Source of the DNA: Bifidobacterium imperatoris
Lineage (GTDB): Bacteria; Actinomycetota; Actinomycetes; Actinomycetales; Bifidobacteriaceae
Assembly (NCBI RefSeq): GCF_002860405.1
Contig: NZ_NMWV01000042.1
Location: 1 to 13,445 of the forward strand
Direction: 5' to 3'
Length of the DNA: 13,445 nucleotides
Below, in pieces: positions 7,886 to 13,445 of this stretch; position 1 is the stretch's first letter, and the number at the start of each line of letters is the position of its first letter. The notes under the pieces were generated by a model. That model saw nothing but the letters and a program-made list of their open reading frames with translations, was not told the origin of the DNA and searched no databases. The translations under genes were made by a program, and so were the position numbers.

Positions 7886-9034
7886 ATGTCCCGCAATGAC
7901 AAAACTGCCACAATCACATTCCATAACTCTTATAACTGCGGCTCTATGCTCCAGGCATTAGCTCTTCAAAGAGTCCTAATTGACAAATACGGTGCCGATA
8001 ATGATATTCTTGATTTTTCCAATCAGGGACAAAAAGAAATGTACAGCACTTTTTGGAAAGTCACCGGCTTGAAGTCATTTATAAAGAATGCACTTTGGGC
8101 CACTGTTTATAATCGTATTCAGCAACAGGCTGCCGCATACGAAGCGTTTGAGCATAAATATTTCCGTCTGTCACAAGATGGCTACACTTCTAATAAGGAA
8201 TTGACTGCCACTAATTCCAAGTATCGGAAATTCATCACTGGCAGCGATCAAGTATGGAATATCCACTGCATGGATGCCGATGACGCGTATTATCTCAACT
8301 TTGTTTCTGATTCCAACAAGCGATATGCCTATGCCGTAAGCTTCGGTGCCAATAATCCTTTTGCAGATAATTCGCTTAAGGATCACTACCTTGATCTTGT
8401 CAAGAAATTTAACAAAATCTCGGTTCGAGAACAGAATGCAAGGAAATGGGTTTCCGCAGCCACCGGTAGAGAGGTTTCACTCTGCGTGGACCCCACCATG
8501 TTGCTTTCTCAAGAAGAATGGGAGAAGACAGTACAACTCGGAAGTTCCCCCATTATCCAAGGCGACTACATCTTCTATTACTGCTTCAGCATCTCACAAG
8601 AGATAGCGTCCTTCCTCCACCAGGTATCCAAAAAAACCGGTATGCCGGTATACTTCTTTGAACCTAAGGAATGGGCTCTTCGTTGCTGCTGGAAGAACAA
8701 GATTCGCTTGGTGAAGAAATATGGCCCGGAAGCCTTCTTGAATTATATGAAATACGCAAAGATTGTCTTCACTACCTCCTTCCATGGAACAGCTTTCTCA
8801 ACGATTTTCCATAAGAACTTTTGGTACATCGATTCTGGGCATAATGATTTATCCAAGGATGATCGAGCCGTGTCGTTCCTAACCCAGCTTCAACTCACAG
8901 ATCGCTACAAAACCATTCCCTCGCTTCTCCGTGCAGATCTGTCAATAGCCCCTGATTACGCCCAACCGGATCAAGCGCTTGCACAACTCCGCGAAGAAGC
9001 TTTTGAATATATCGAGGGTATAGTAAATGACTGA
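7886..9034 (+). CDS. Polysaccharide pyruvyl transferase family protein
   Basis: A 382-residue protein of the CsaB/WcaK-type polysaccharide pyruvyl transferase family. Motifs in order: TITFHNSYNCGSMLQALALQ (9-28); ITGSDQVWN with G119-N125; YAYAVSFGAN; KISVREQNA; CVDPTMLLS; and TTSFHGTAFS (296-305), which is the late active-site region. Members transfer pyruvate from phosphoenolpyruvate to sugar hydroxyls to form a ketal; some family members act on other substrates, so the activity is inferred. The start is secure: AAAAGGAG lies 8 bases upstream of the ATG. It comes after the polymerase and flippase genes and overlaps the next gene by 8 bases, so it is probably made together with the GT14 enzyme. 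Confidence 0.85.
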   Translation: MSRNDKTATITFHNSYNCGSMLQALALQRVLIDKYGADNDILDFSNQGQKEMYSTFWKVTGLKSFIKNALWATVYNRIQQQAAAYEAFEHKYFRLSQDGYTSNKELTATNSKYRKFITGSDQVWNIHCMDADDAYYLNFVSDSNKRYAYAVSFGANNPFADNSLKDHYLDLVKKFNKISVREQNARKWVSAATGREVSLCVDPTMLLSQEEWEKTVQLGSSPIIQGDYIFYYCFSISQEIASFLHQVSKKTGMPVYFFEPKEWALRCCWKNKIRLVKKYGPEAFLNYMKYAKIVFTTSFHGTAFSTIFHKNFWYIDSGHNDLSKDDRAVSFLTQLQLTDRYKTIPSLLRADLSIAPDYAQPDQALAQLREEAFEYIEGIVND

Positions 9035-9926
9035 TAAATCCGATAAGCAGGCGTACCTGCTCATGGCACACAACAATCTTGAACAACTTAACTATCTGAT
9101 TAGATCTTTAGATTCGGAATTCAGTGATATTTTCCTTCATCTCGATGCTAAATCTAAAATCAATCCGAATGAGATTGTTAAACCTGTTTCTTCTCAGCTC
9201 TATTTCTGTAATCGAATTAATGTGTATTGGGCGGAATACAGTCAAGTGCAATGTGAGTTGAATCTATTGCGCCTTGCTACTCGGACAGGTAAGTACAATT
9301 ACTACCATCTGATATCCGGTATGGATTTTCCCCTGAAGACTCAGAGGGAAATCCATACCATGTTAAGAAATCGGAACGATATCTTCATTCATTTCACTAC
9401 GCCCAAAAATGTTGAACTAACATTACCTTTTGTACGCTACTATCACTTATTCCAAAAACAACTCTGTGTAGTCAATAGAGATCATACTTTTTCTATTTAT
9501 AAAGTATTTGAAAAAATCTTCATCCTGTTTCAACGATTAATTCGTTTGAATCGTATACCGAATGACATTGTGATTAAAAAAGGAGCAAACTGGTTCAGCA
9601 TTCCTGACGATTTCGCAAGATACGTTCTTGACCATCAGGATTACATAGAGAAGCTATTTAGGAACACTCGTAGTCCTGATGAATTCTTCATGCAAACTCT
9701 TGCGTTCAATAATCCCGATTACAAGAAACGTATATACAGGTTCAATGAGGATGATTCATCCGAATCATGTCTGAGACATATCGATTGGTTGAGAGGCAGC
9801 CCCTATACTTTCACCATAAATGATTATGATGAACTCGTTCACTGCGGGATGATTTTTGCAAGAAAATTTGATTTAAACAAAGATAGACAAATCATCATAA
9901 AACTTATGAGCCGTCTTTTTGACTAA
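9027..9926 (+). CDS. GT14 core-2/I-branching-type glycosyltransferase
   Basis: A 299-residue protein of the core-2/I-branching enzyme family (GT14). Evidence in order: QAYLLMAHNNLEQLNYLIRS at residues 8-27; IFLHLDAKSK (about 35-44); VYWAEYSQVQCELNLLRLA; YYHLISGMDFPLKTQ (95-109 region); and SPDEFFMQTLAFN at 216-228, in which E219 aligns with the catalytic glutamate of animal C2GnT enzymes. Bacterial members are usually annotated as beta-1,6-N-acetylglucosaminyltransferases, but other sugars such as xylose are known in the family, so the donor is uncertain. A branching role in the EPS repeat is inferred. The ATG lies inside the end of the pyruvyl transferase gene (8-base overlap). It is the last gene of the rightward operon. 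Confidence 0.85.
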   Translation: MTDKSDKQAYLLMAHNNLEQLNYLIRSLDSEFSDIFLHLDAKSKINPNEIVKPVSSQLYFCNRINVYWAEYSQVQCELNLLRLATRTGKYNYYHLISGMDFPLKTQREIHTMLRNRNDIFIHFTTPKNVELTLPFVRYYHLFQKQLCVVNRDHTFSIYKVFEKIFILFQRLIRLNRIPNDIVIKKGANWFSIPDDFARYVLDHQDYIEKLFRNTRSPDEFFMQTLAFNNPDYKKRIYRFNEDDSSESCLRHIDWLRGSPYTFTINDYDELVHCGMIFARKFDLNKDRQIIIKLMSRLFD

Positions 9927-10003
9927 AAAGCAATAGACAGGTTCTGGGCATGCATCATAGTCGGCCGCATATCGTTCTTCTCGGTATCATCTGCGACGAC
10001 AAT

Positions 10004-10063
10004 GATGTGGTCTGTTTTTTGTTTCGTCTCGTAGTAGAGGCGGAACAAAAAACAGACCACATC
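10004..10063 (+). terminator. Long hairpin after the EPS operon, probable terminator
   Basis: Arms 10004-10030 and 10037-10063 pair over 27 positions around a GTAGTA loop. Only two positions are not Watson-Crick, and both are T:G pairs in plus-strand RNA; in the minus-strand RNA they would be C-A mismatches. The structure therefore favours a rightward transcript, in line with ending the EPS operon 78 bases downstream of the last stop. A run of six T lies inside the 5' arm, not after the stem, so it is not a classic intrinsic terminator. Confidence 0.5.
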
Positions 10064-10118
10064 TTATCTCCTGGTAATGCCCTTGCATCCCCCCTGTCTG
10101 TCGATCCGTCATCTATAT

Positions 10119-10440
10119 TCAGCCCAGTAACCACTTGCCTAGCGTTCCAACTGGAATCACATAGATACCATCATCTCGCTGATAGGCGTACTCGCCTATG
10201 CCCACGAGAGCAGCCATGAATCCTGGCTCTCTAGCACGTGCACTCGGATTCTTCATCAGCTTGTTCCTGAGACGTATAAGATTCGTCGACGCATCCGCAA
10301 AATAACAGCGAGCCTTTACCTGAAGCCGTTTCGGATCTCTAGCTGGAGGCACCCATCCTTTCACCGGATCAATAACAAACATGCTCTCAAACATCGCCAC
10401 ATACTCGGACACCGTACGCTCCGAACGGCATCCAGCAGCG
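10119..10440 (-). pseudogene. C-terminal remnant of a DUF4143 (AAA_14) ATPase
   Basis: The leftward frame encodes a recognisable tail of the DUF4143-containing ATPase family without the N-terminal P-loop domain. SERTVSEYVAMFESMFVIDP, then VKGWVPPARDPKRLQ and KARCYFADAS, match the start of DUF4143. GIGEYAYQRDDGIYVIPVGTLG matches its very end. The middle of the domain, between NLIRLRNKLMKN and the GEYAY strand, is much shorter than normal, so there is an internal deletion as well as the N-terminal loss. The frame is open upstream of the ATG at 10412 to about 10440 and continues to look like DUF4143 there, so that ATG is not a real start. No function is expected. It may be an old copy of the ATPases common in this genus. 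Confidence 0.65.
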
Positions 10441-10681
10441 TTTGCGCGTCAATAGCGGACTTGGCACTTGAAAAATTGATACTTAAACAAGCCGGCAAGG
10501 CTCACTACGCCACTAGAAAGCCCCCAACCCGAAAAGAGTCGATACACCCTAATCCGGCCAATCCTCCCATCCAGCCGTTTTATCCAGCATAACGACGAAA
10601 ATCCGAATTCACCGCTAAGGGCTGCTCGCCAATCTTGAATCATGTCTGCCGGCTGTCATTCCCGCCAAAACCTGAGTTCGT
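10441..10681. other. Gap without a recognisable gene
   Basis: Between the DUF4143 remnant and the AAA+ ATPase I see no domain, RNA or repeat. The short leftward open frame at 10449-10643 encodes a sequence with no family features and no good ribosome-binding site. The region may be the eroded centre of the DUF4143 gene, but no P-loop remains. Confidence 0.4.
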
Positions 10682-11836
10682 CTATTCTTCAGACAGTCCA
10701 AGGGTCATGCGGATATATGCCGCATGTTCTCTGAGGTATTCGCGCAGGTACGGAATCGCAAAATCCACTTTCCCATACCCGCAATCCTCAATAACCTGCG
10801 CCTCGATCAATCTAATGCGGTAGATACCGGCATATTTCACATCTTTGCCCATGCGTTCGGCAATAGTTGACGTCGATGAAGGCCCATCATCCTGAGCCAT
10901 AGCCAGCAGATATGTTTTATCGATAGGAGAAAGACCATCCAGTTCAGGGCCGTGAACCGTATCTCCCAGGCGGCTCATCGCATCCTTCACACCAGCCTGC
11001 GCCTCATCGATTGACACCTCGACGGGGCCAGACAAATCATGATTACGTCGCACAACCCGCCAGATATGGTATCCAACCAATTGGATCATAAATGGGTAAC
11101 CCGCCGTCGCCTGTGTAGCAATATGGAGCGGCTCATCCTTCAGAATAATTCCGGAAGCATGGAAAGTATCGGCAAGAGCACTCGATACTTCCTCTAAAGG
11201 AATGTCGCCAAGTCGTTCCGGCTGTGCACGGCGCAAGAAAGTCATTACATCGTCATTCAACCATTTAGAAGACATCGAGGGAAGTCCGGCAAAGACCAAA
11301 GCCAAGTTACGATCCTCACTGATGAGATGCTGCGCTGCAGTTGCCACAGCTACCATATCCGATCTATCTGCTGCCTGGGCTTCATCAATCGTCACCAGTA
11401 ATCCCGCATTACGCTTTTCGAGCGTATCCAAACGAGCACTCATGGCTTCACGCAACGTCAAAGGCATGGAATCCCTCTCATAGCGCATTCCACCCAGACT
11501 GCCGCCAACATTAAAAACACTCACCGAAGGCTCAAATGAAAAACTGAAGTTCCCTTTCTGCGGCTGCATCTTGCTCAGTAATCGTTGGGCCATGCCAGCA
11601 GAAGCGGTTTCGCTAATGGCCTGCCAGCTGCGCTGTTCAGCTATGCGCCTGAACTCCGTTAGCATTACAGTTTTGCCAATACCTCTAGCCCCTGTGATTC
11701 TCATCAAACGCCCTGGAGCTCCAGACCCGTTATCCAATCCCTCTTGAAAATCATCAAGGACTAGATCTCGTCCAATCAATACTGGAGGAAGATGACCAGC
11801 ACTCGGTTTGAAAGGATTCGTTCTTGCGCTCACCAT
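10682..11836 (-). CDS. AAA+ (ORC/Cdc6-like, AAA_16) ATPase, function unknown
   Basis: An intact 384-residue P-loop ATPase. From the chosen start, the N-terminal leader is VSARTNPFKPSAGHLPPVLIGRDLVLDDF. It is followed by Walker A in RITGARGIGKTVML (about residues 46-59), and Walker B as GLLVTIDEAQ, with LALVFAGLPSM as the sensor-1 region. The C-terminus (SSTSTIAERMGKDVKYAGIYRIRLIEAQVIEDCGYGKVDFAIPYLREYL, read in parts) is a winged-helix domain. This architecture is related to Orc1/Cdc6-like and STAND-type ATPases, so DNA binding is plausible but the biological role is not known. Upstream, TTG at 11848 is in frame but overlaps GAGGGA, which is a good Shine-Dalgarno for the ATG at 11836, so 11836 is preferred. 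Three phased TTTTAGA repeats lie over its promoter. It is the only intact gene in this decayed stretch. Confidence 0.8.
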   Translation of the reverse strand: MVSARTNPFKPSAGHLPPVLIGRDLVLDDFQEGLDNGSGAPGRLMRITGARGIGKTVMLTEFRRIAEQRSWQAISETASAGMAQRLLSKMQPQKGNFSFSFEPSVSVFNVGGSLGGMRYERDSMPLTLREAMSARLDTLEKRNAGLLVTIDEAQAADRSDMVAVATAAQHLISEDRNLALVFAGLPSMSSKWLNDDVMTFLRRAQPERLGDIPLEEVSSALADTFHASGIILKDEPLHIATQATAGYPFMIQLVGYHIWRVVRRNHDLSGPVEVSIDEAQAGVKDAMSRLGDTVHGPELDGLSPIDKTYLLAMAQDDGPSSTSTIAERMGKDVKYAGIYRIRLIEAQVIEDCGYGKVDFAIPYLREYLREHAAYIRMTLGLSEE

Positions 11837-11849
11837 AGCTTCCCTCAAA

Positions 11850-11876
11850 TCTAAAACAATCTAAAAGGTTCTAAAA
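11850..11876 (-). repeat. Three TCTAAAA direct repeats at exact 10-bp spacing
   Basis: TCTAAAA occurs at 11850-11856, 11860-11866 and 11870-11876 (TTTTAGA on the coding strand of the ATPase). The 10-bp period places all three on the same face of the helix. The distal copy overlaps the predicted -10 box and the middle copy the predicted start point, so this looks like an operator array for autoregulation or another repressor. Confidence 0.6.
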
Positions 11877-11896
11877 AGGATAACAGAATCTGTCTA
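11868..11896 (-). promoter_or_regulatory. Candidate promoter of the AAA+ ATPase gene
   Basis: On the minus strand TAGACA (11891-11896) and TAGAAC (11868-11873) are separated by 17 bases, matching the -35 consensus at five and the -10 consensus at four of six positions. The start point would fall near 11861, giving a leader of about 25 bases with the GAGGGA Shine-Dalgarno. It is interleaved with the TCTAAAA repeats. Confidence 0.45.
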
Positions 11897-11999
11897 ATCC
11901 CAGCGGATAGTTGACGCGTGTCTTGAGGCATGGTTTACGGTCTGTTGATTGTTGACCGGTGTATGGATACACAATTGCAGCAGTCGGCATCACCCATCC

Positions 12000-12139
12000 A
12001 TCGAAGACAACGGGAGCGTTCGCAGCGAGTTCCTGCGTAACAAGGCCATCGTCAACACGATCCTCTCGGGCATGCCGGTCGCGGAGGCAGCCCGATACTA
12101 TGGAGGGACGCGCCAGTGGGTAAGATGGCTACAGTATAG
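12000..12139 (+). pseudogene. Fragment of a transposase N-terminal helix-turn-helix
   Basis: The rightward frame encodes VRSEFLRNKAIVNTILSGMP followed by VAEAARYYGGTRQWVRWLQ. This resembles the first helix-turn-helix of IS481/IS3-type transposases, where an alanine-rich helix, a short turn and a RQWV-type recognition helix are typical. After WLQ the similarity ends and a stop follows at 12153-12155, so the catalytic DDE domain is absent. The upstream part of the frame (from the ATG at 11949) has no family features and is probably not a true N-terminus. It is best read as the stump of an insertion sequence; the family assignment is tentative and no terminal repeats were found. Confidence 0.5.
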
Positions 12140-12180
12140 TTATCATCCGCAATGAAATCATCTGCAATAGAGCTAAGTAG

Positions 12181-12344
12181 TTACTTAACCAGCTGATCGC
12201 CATACCGGGCAACAAGCTCTGCGTTTACCCTTTCAAACTCAGGAATATAATCCGTGATTACGGTATTCACCAGACGCCGTGCGCGCTCCTCATCATAGAT
12301 ATGTGCGGAGTCATTGCGGAGACATAATTTTCATACTTTTTCAT
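12181..12344 (-). pseudogene. HEPN (HepT-like) toxin gene with internal deletion
   Basis: Leftward from an ATG at 12344 the reading starts MKKYENYV, the usual opening of HEPN proteins paired with MNT nucleotidyltransferases, but then reads out of frame and stops. In another frame, right after this opening, comes LRNDSAHIYDEERARRLVNT and VITDYIPEFERVNAELVARYG, ending at TAA 12181-12183. RNDSAHIY is an exact RX4HXY motif, the RNase active site of HepT-type toxins. Thus the start and the end of the gene are present, but the middle (about 70-80 codons by family length) is missing and the frames no longer join. The ATG overlaps the end of the restored MNT frame by 14 bases, the normal operon arrangement of HI0073/HI0074-like pairs. 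The toxin should be dead. Confidence 0.75.
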
Positions 12345-12619
12345 ATAAGACCTTTCCGCTACGCTCAATCTTCCTCCGCAACAACTCGGAAATCGGCTCA
12401 TCGAGGTTAATGACATCTAACTTGAGCAACGACCACAGATCGTTTTGCAAATGATCCTCGAAAGTATTGAAATCAGGACACCCGGATACAGCAAGATCGA
12501 TATCGCTTTTTGGGTCGCGCCGTTCCCTTCGCGCGAGAACCGAAAAGTATCACCTTACGCACGCCGGCAGCGGCAGCGAATTCGCGGATCTGCGCGTACA
12601 CGTCCTCGATGGGAACCAT
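12331..12619 (-). pseudogene. MNT (MntA-like) nucleotidyltransferase antitoxin gene with a frameshift
   Basis: The ATG at 12619 follows a GGAGGT Shine-Dalgarno by five bases. Translation runs MVPIEDVYAQIREFAAAAGV, RKVILFGSRAKGTARPK and then shifts out of frame at a run of five A (12507-12511 on the plus strand are T). Removing one A restores SDIDLAVSGCPDFNTFEDHL and onward to KVLYEKV with a stop at 12331, a complete 95-residue protein. The restored protein has GSX10DXD exactly: G27, S28, D39, D41. In the MntA/HepT systems this enzyme adds AMP to the toxin tyrosine to silence it. As written, the product would end soon after the shift without the DXD. A sequencing error or ribosomal slippage on the A-run are alternatives, but the partner gene is also broken, so real decay is more likely. 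Confidence 0.75.
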
Positions 12620-12697
12620 CAGAAACCTCCAATCCGCGCTGAACAAGGCCACATCAAACCCTAACTCATGCATGAACAACGCGGAGAAACAGTACAG

Positions 12698-13072
12698 TCA
12701 TTCCGCTGTATACAGGTTACTCGCCGAGATGAACGTCATGGAGTCATCCTCCTGGTACCGCTTTCTTGTGACTTCTGAGACCGGTAATTTGGTGAACAAC
12801 ATGAATCGCGCGTTTTCAGCTGGGTAGCCACGTACTAGGTCCGCACGTCGGTGCAATCGTTCAATGGCCTCAGTCTCGTTGAACGTATTGCGCCATTTGC
12901 ATTCGTCGAACAGAATGTTCTTTTCCTGCGGCTCGGCCGCGATCACATCAATATCGGTCTGTTCACGTGCAATCGGATCGTTGCCCCACCACTTGCCGAA
13001 TTGCGTGGCGATGAAAGGCAACTTACCTAAGGAATTGCGTCGCATCAGCCATTGCTGGCAGATGGTCTCGAT
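12698..13072 (-). pseudogene. C-terminal DUF234 remnant of an archaeal-type P-loop ATPase
   Basis: The leftward frame encodes IETICQQWLMRRNSLGKLPF, then IATQFGKWWGND, TDIDVIAAEPQEKNILFDECKWRNT and a regular end at 12698. This is the DUF234 domain found at the C-terminus of archaeal-type AAA ATPases, with a PD-(D/E)XK-like pattern (the aspartates of TDIDVIA and E-C-K). The P-loop domain and linker, normally more than 300 residues, are absent: a TGA lies just upstream at 13073-13075, and family similarity already begins before the ATG at 13045, so that ATG is not a genuine start. Such ATPases are scattered in accessory regions; a nuclease role is only suggested by the fold. The right-hand breakpoint lies within 160 bases of the transposase start at 13232, so the IS may have caused the truncation. 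Confidence 0.7.
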
Positions 13073-13231
13073 TCACACCCTCCCACTAAGTGTATTGAAA
13101 TTAACTGTATCACGATTAAGGTCGACGTGCCTCACGTTTTTTGAGCGCGTAGGGTGTGGTGGTGCCTCATCGGGAATGAGCGCGAACGGTATCGGTCCTG
13201 TTTGGCTTGTCTTATGGAAGACAGGATCAGC

Positions 13232-13445
13232 ATGGCGACGAAGCGGCAGGTCACCCTGAGATTCAGGGATGAATACATGAAGGCGTCGAAGAAGGACAAG
13301 GGACGCATCCTCGATGAGATGTGCTCCGTGCTGGGAATCGGCAGGAGCACCGCGAGACGCAGACTCACGGAAGCCGGGCGCGGCAGGCCGTCGATGTCGC
13401 CCGCGGAGCGGCCGAAGCGGTATTCGGAGCAGTCGCGCGAGCTGC
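13232..13445 (+). CDS. Insertion-sequence transposase, N-terminal part (runs off the right edge)
   Basis: The frame from ATG 13232 is open to the window end (71 complete codons). It reads MATKRQVTLRFRDEYMKASK, KDKGRILDEMCSVLGIGRST and ARRRLTEAGRGRPSMSP. The pattern Y-x-KASKKDKGRILDE followed by a short helix-turn-helix is typical of the N-terminus of ISNCY/IS1202-like and related integrase-fold transposases. The DDE domain would lie beyond the edge. An in-frame ATG at 13214 is possible, but AGGA at 13223-13226 suits 13232. The octamer TGAGCGCG occurs twice upstream (13142 and 13177) and may belong to the IS end, though I could not define a terminal inverted repeat. Confidence 0.65.
   Translation, partial: MATKRQVTLRFRDEYMKASKKDKGRILDEMCSVLGIGRSTARRRLTEAGRGRPSMSPAERPKRYSEQSREL

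Noticed and set aside
10182..10199. Perfect 7-bp stem ATAGGCG/CGCCTAT with a TACT loop
   Set aside because: It lies within the DUF4143 remnant over the GEYAY codons and has no T-run or gene end beside it; probably chance.
10449..10643. Leftward frame of 64 codons
   Set aside because: No recognisable family, unusual composition and no good ribosome-binding site; treated as non-coding.
12142..12168. Near-identical 12-mers ATCATCYGCAAT repeated at 15-bp spacing
   Set aside because: Only two copies, with one mismatch, in degraded sequence; too short to call a repeat element or attachment site.
12445..12827. Three rightward open frames over the MNT/DUF234 region
   Set aside because: They are antisense to recognisable MNT and DUF234 sequence and carry no motifs or convincing ribosome-binding sites.
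12864..13259. Rightward frame of 131 codons ahead of the transposase
   Set aside because: It is antisense to the DUF234 remnant, then crosses into the IS in the wrong frame; no family resemblance.
13132..13368. Leftward frame of 78 codons over the transposase start
   Set aside because: It is antisense to clear transposase-like sequence and has no features of its own.

Overview
The window looks like part of a Bifidobacterium exopolysaccharide (EPS) locus next to a stretch of decayed accessory genes. The assignment to Bifidobacterium is an inference. It rests on a fairly GC-rich backbone (for example 39 G/C in 60 bases at 1381-1440), the mix of protein families, strong Shine-Dalgarno sites, and a divergent EPS layout I recall from that genus. 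No rRNA, tRNA or CRISPR array was seen.

Left edge to 983: the first 149 codons of a leftward GT4 glycosyltransferase, then a roughly 540-base gap. This gap holds the most interesting structure in the window: a perfect 27-bp inverted repeat (487-513 and 942-968) placed just upstream of each of the two divergent genes. It encloses 428 bp with promoter-like sequences. This is what an invertible promoter for EPS phase variation would look like. No recombinase gene is in the window.

984-9926: a rightward EPS cluster of eight genes. In order they are a DUF1972/Cps2T-like rhamnosyltransferase, a GT4 glycosyltransferase, a hexapeptide-repeat acetyltransferase, a GT2 glycosyltransferase, a Wzy-like polymerase, a Wzx-like flippase, a polysaccharide pyruvyl transferase family protein and a GT14 branching transferase. 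Genes are tightly packed except for a 142-base gap before the GT2 gene. Together they predict a Wzx/Wzy-type branched polymer that may be O-acetylated and pyruvylated. Base composition falls sharply along the operon (9 G/C in 60 bases at 5341-5400), which fits transfer of the strain-specific part. No priming transferase or chain-length regulator is visible here.

9927-10681: a 27-bp-stem hairpin after the EPS operon, then the C-terminal remnant of a DUF4143 ATPase. In 10441-10681 I see nothing recognisable.

10682-13445: an intact leftward AAA+ ATPase with three 10-bp-phased TCTAAAA repeats over its promoter, a transposase helix-turn-helix fragment, and a broken HepT/MntA (HEPN/MNT) toxin-antitoxin pair. 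The HEPN gene has lost its middle and the MNT gene carries a one-base frameshift. Next come a C-terminal DUF234 ATPase remnant and, at the right edge, the start of an insertion-sequence transposase. This part reads as a decaying accessory region beside the EPS locus.
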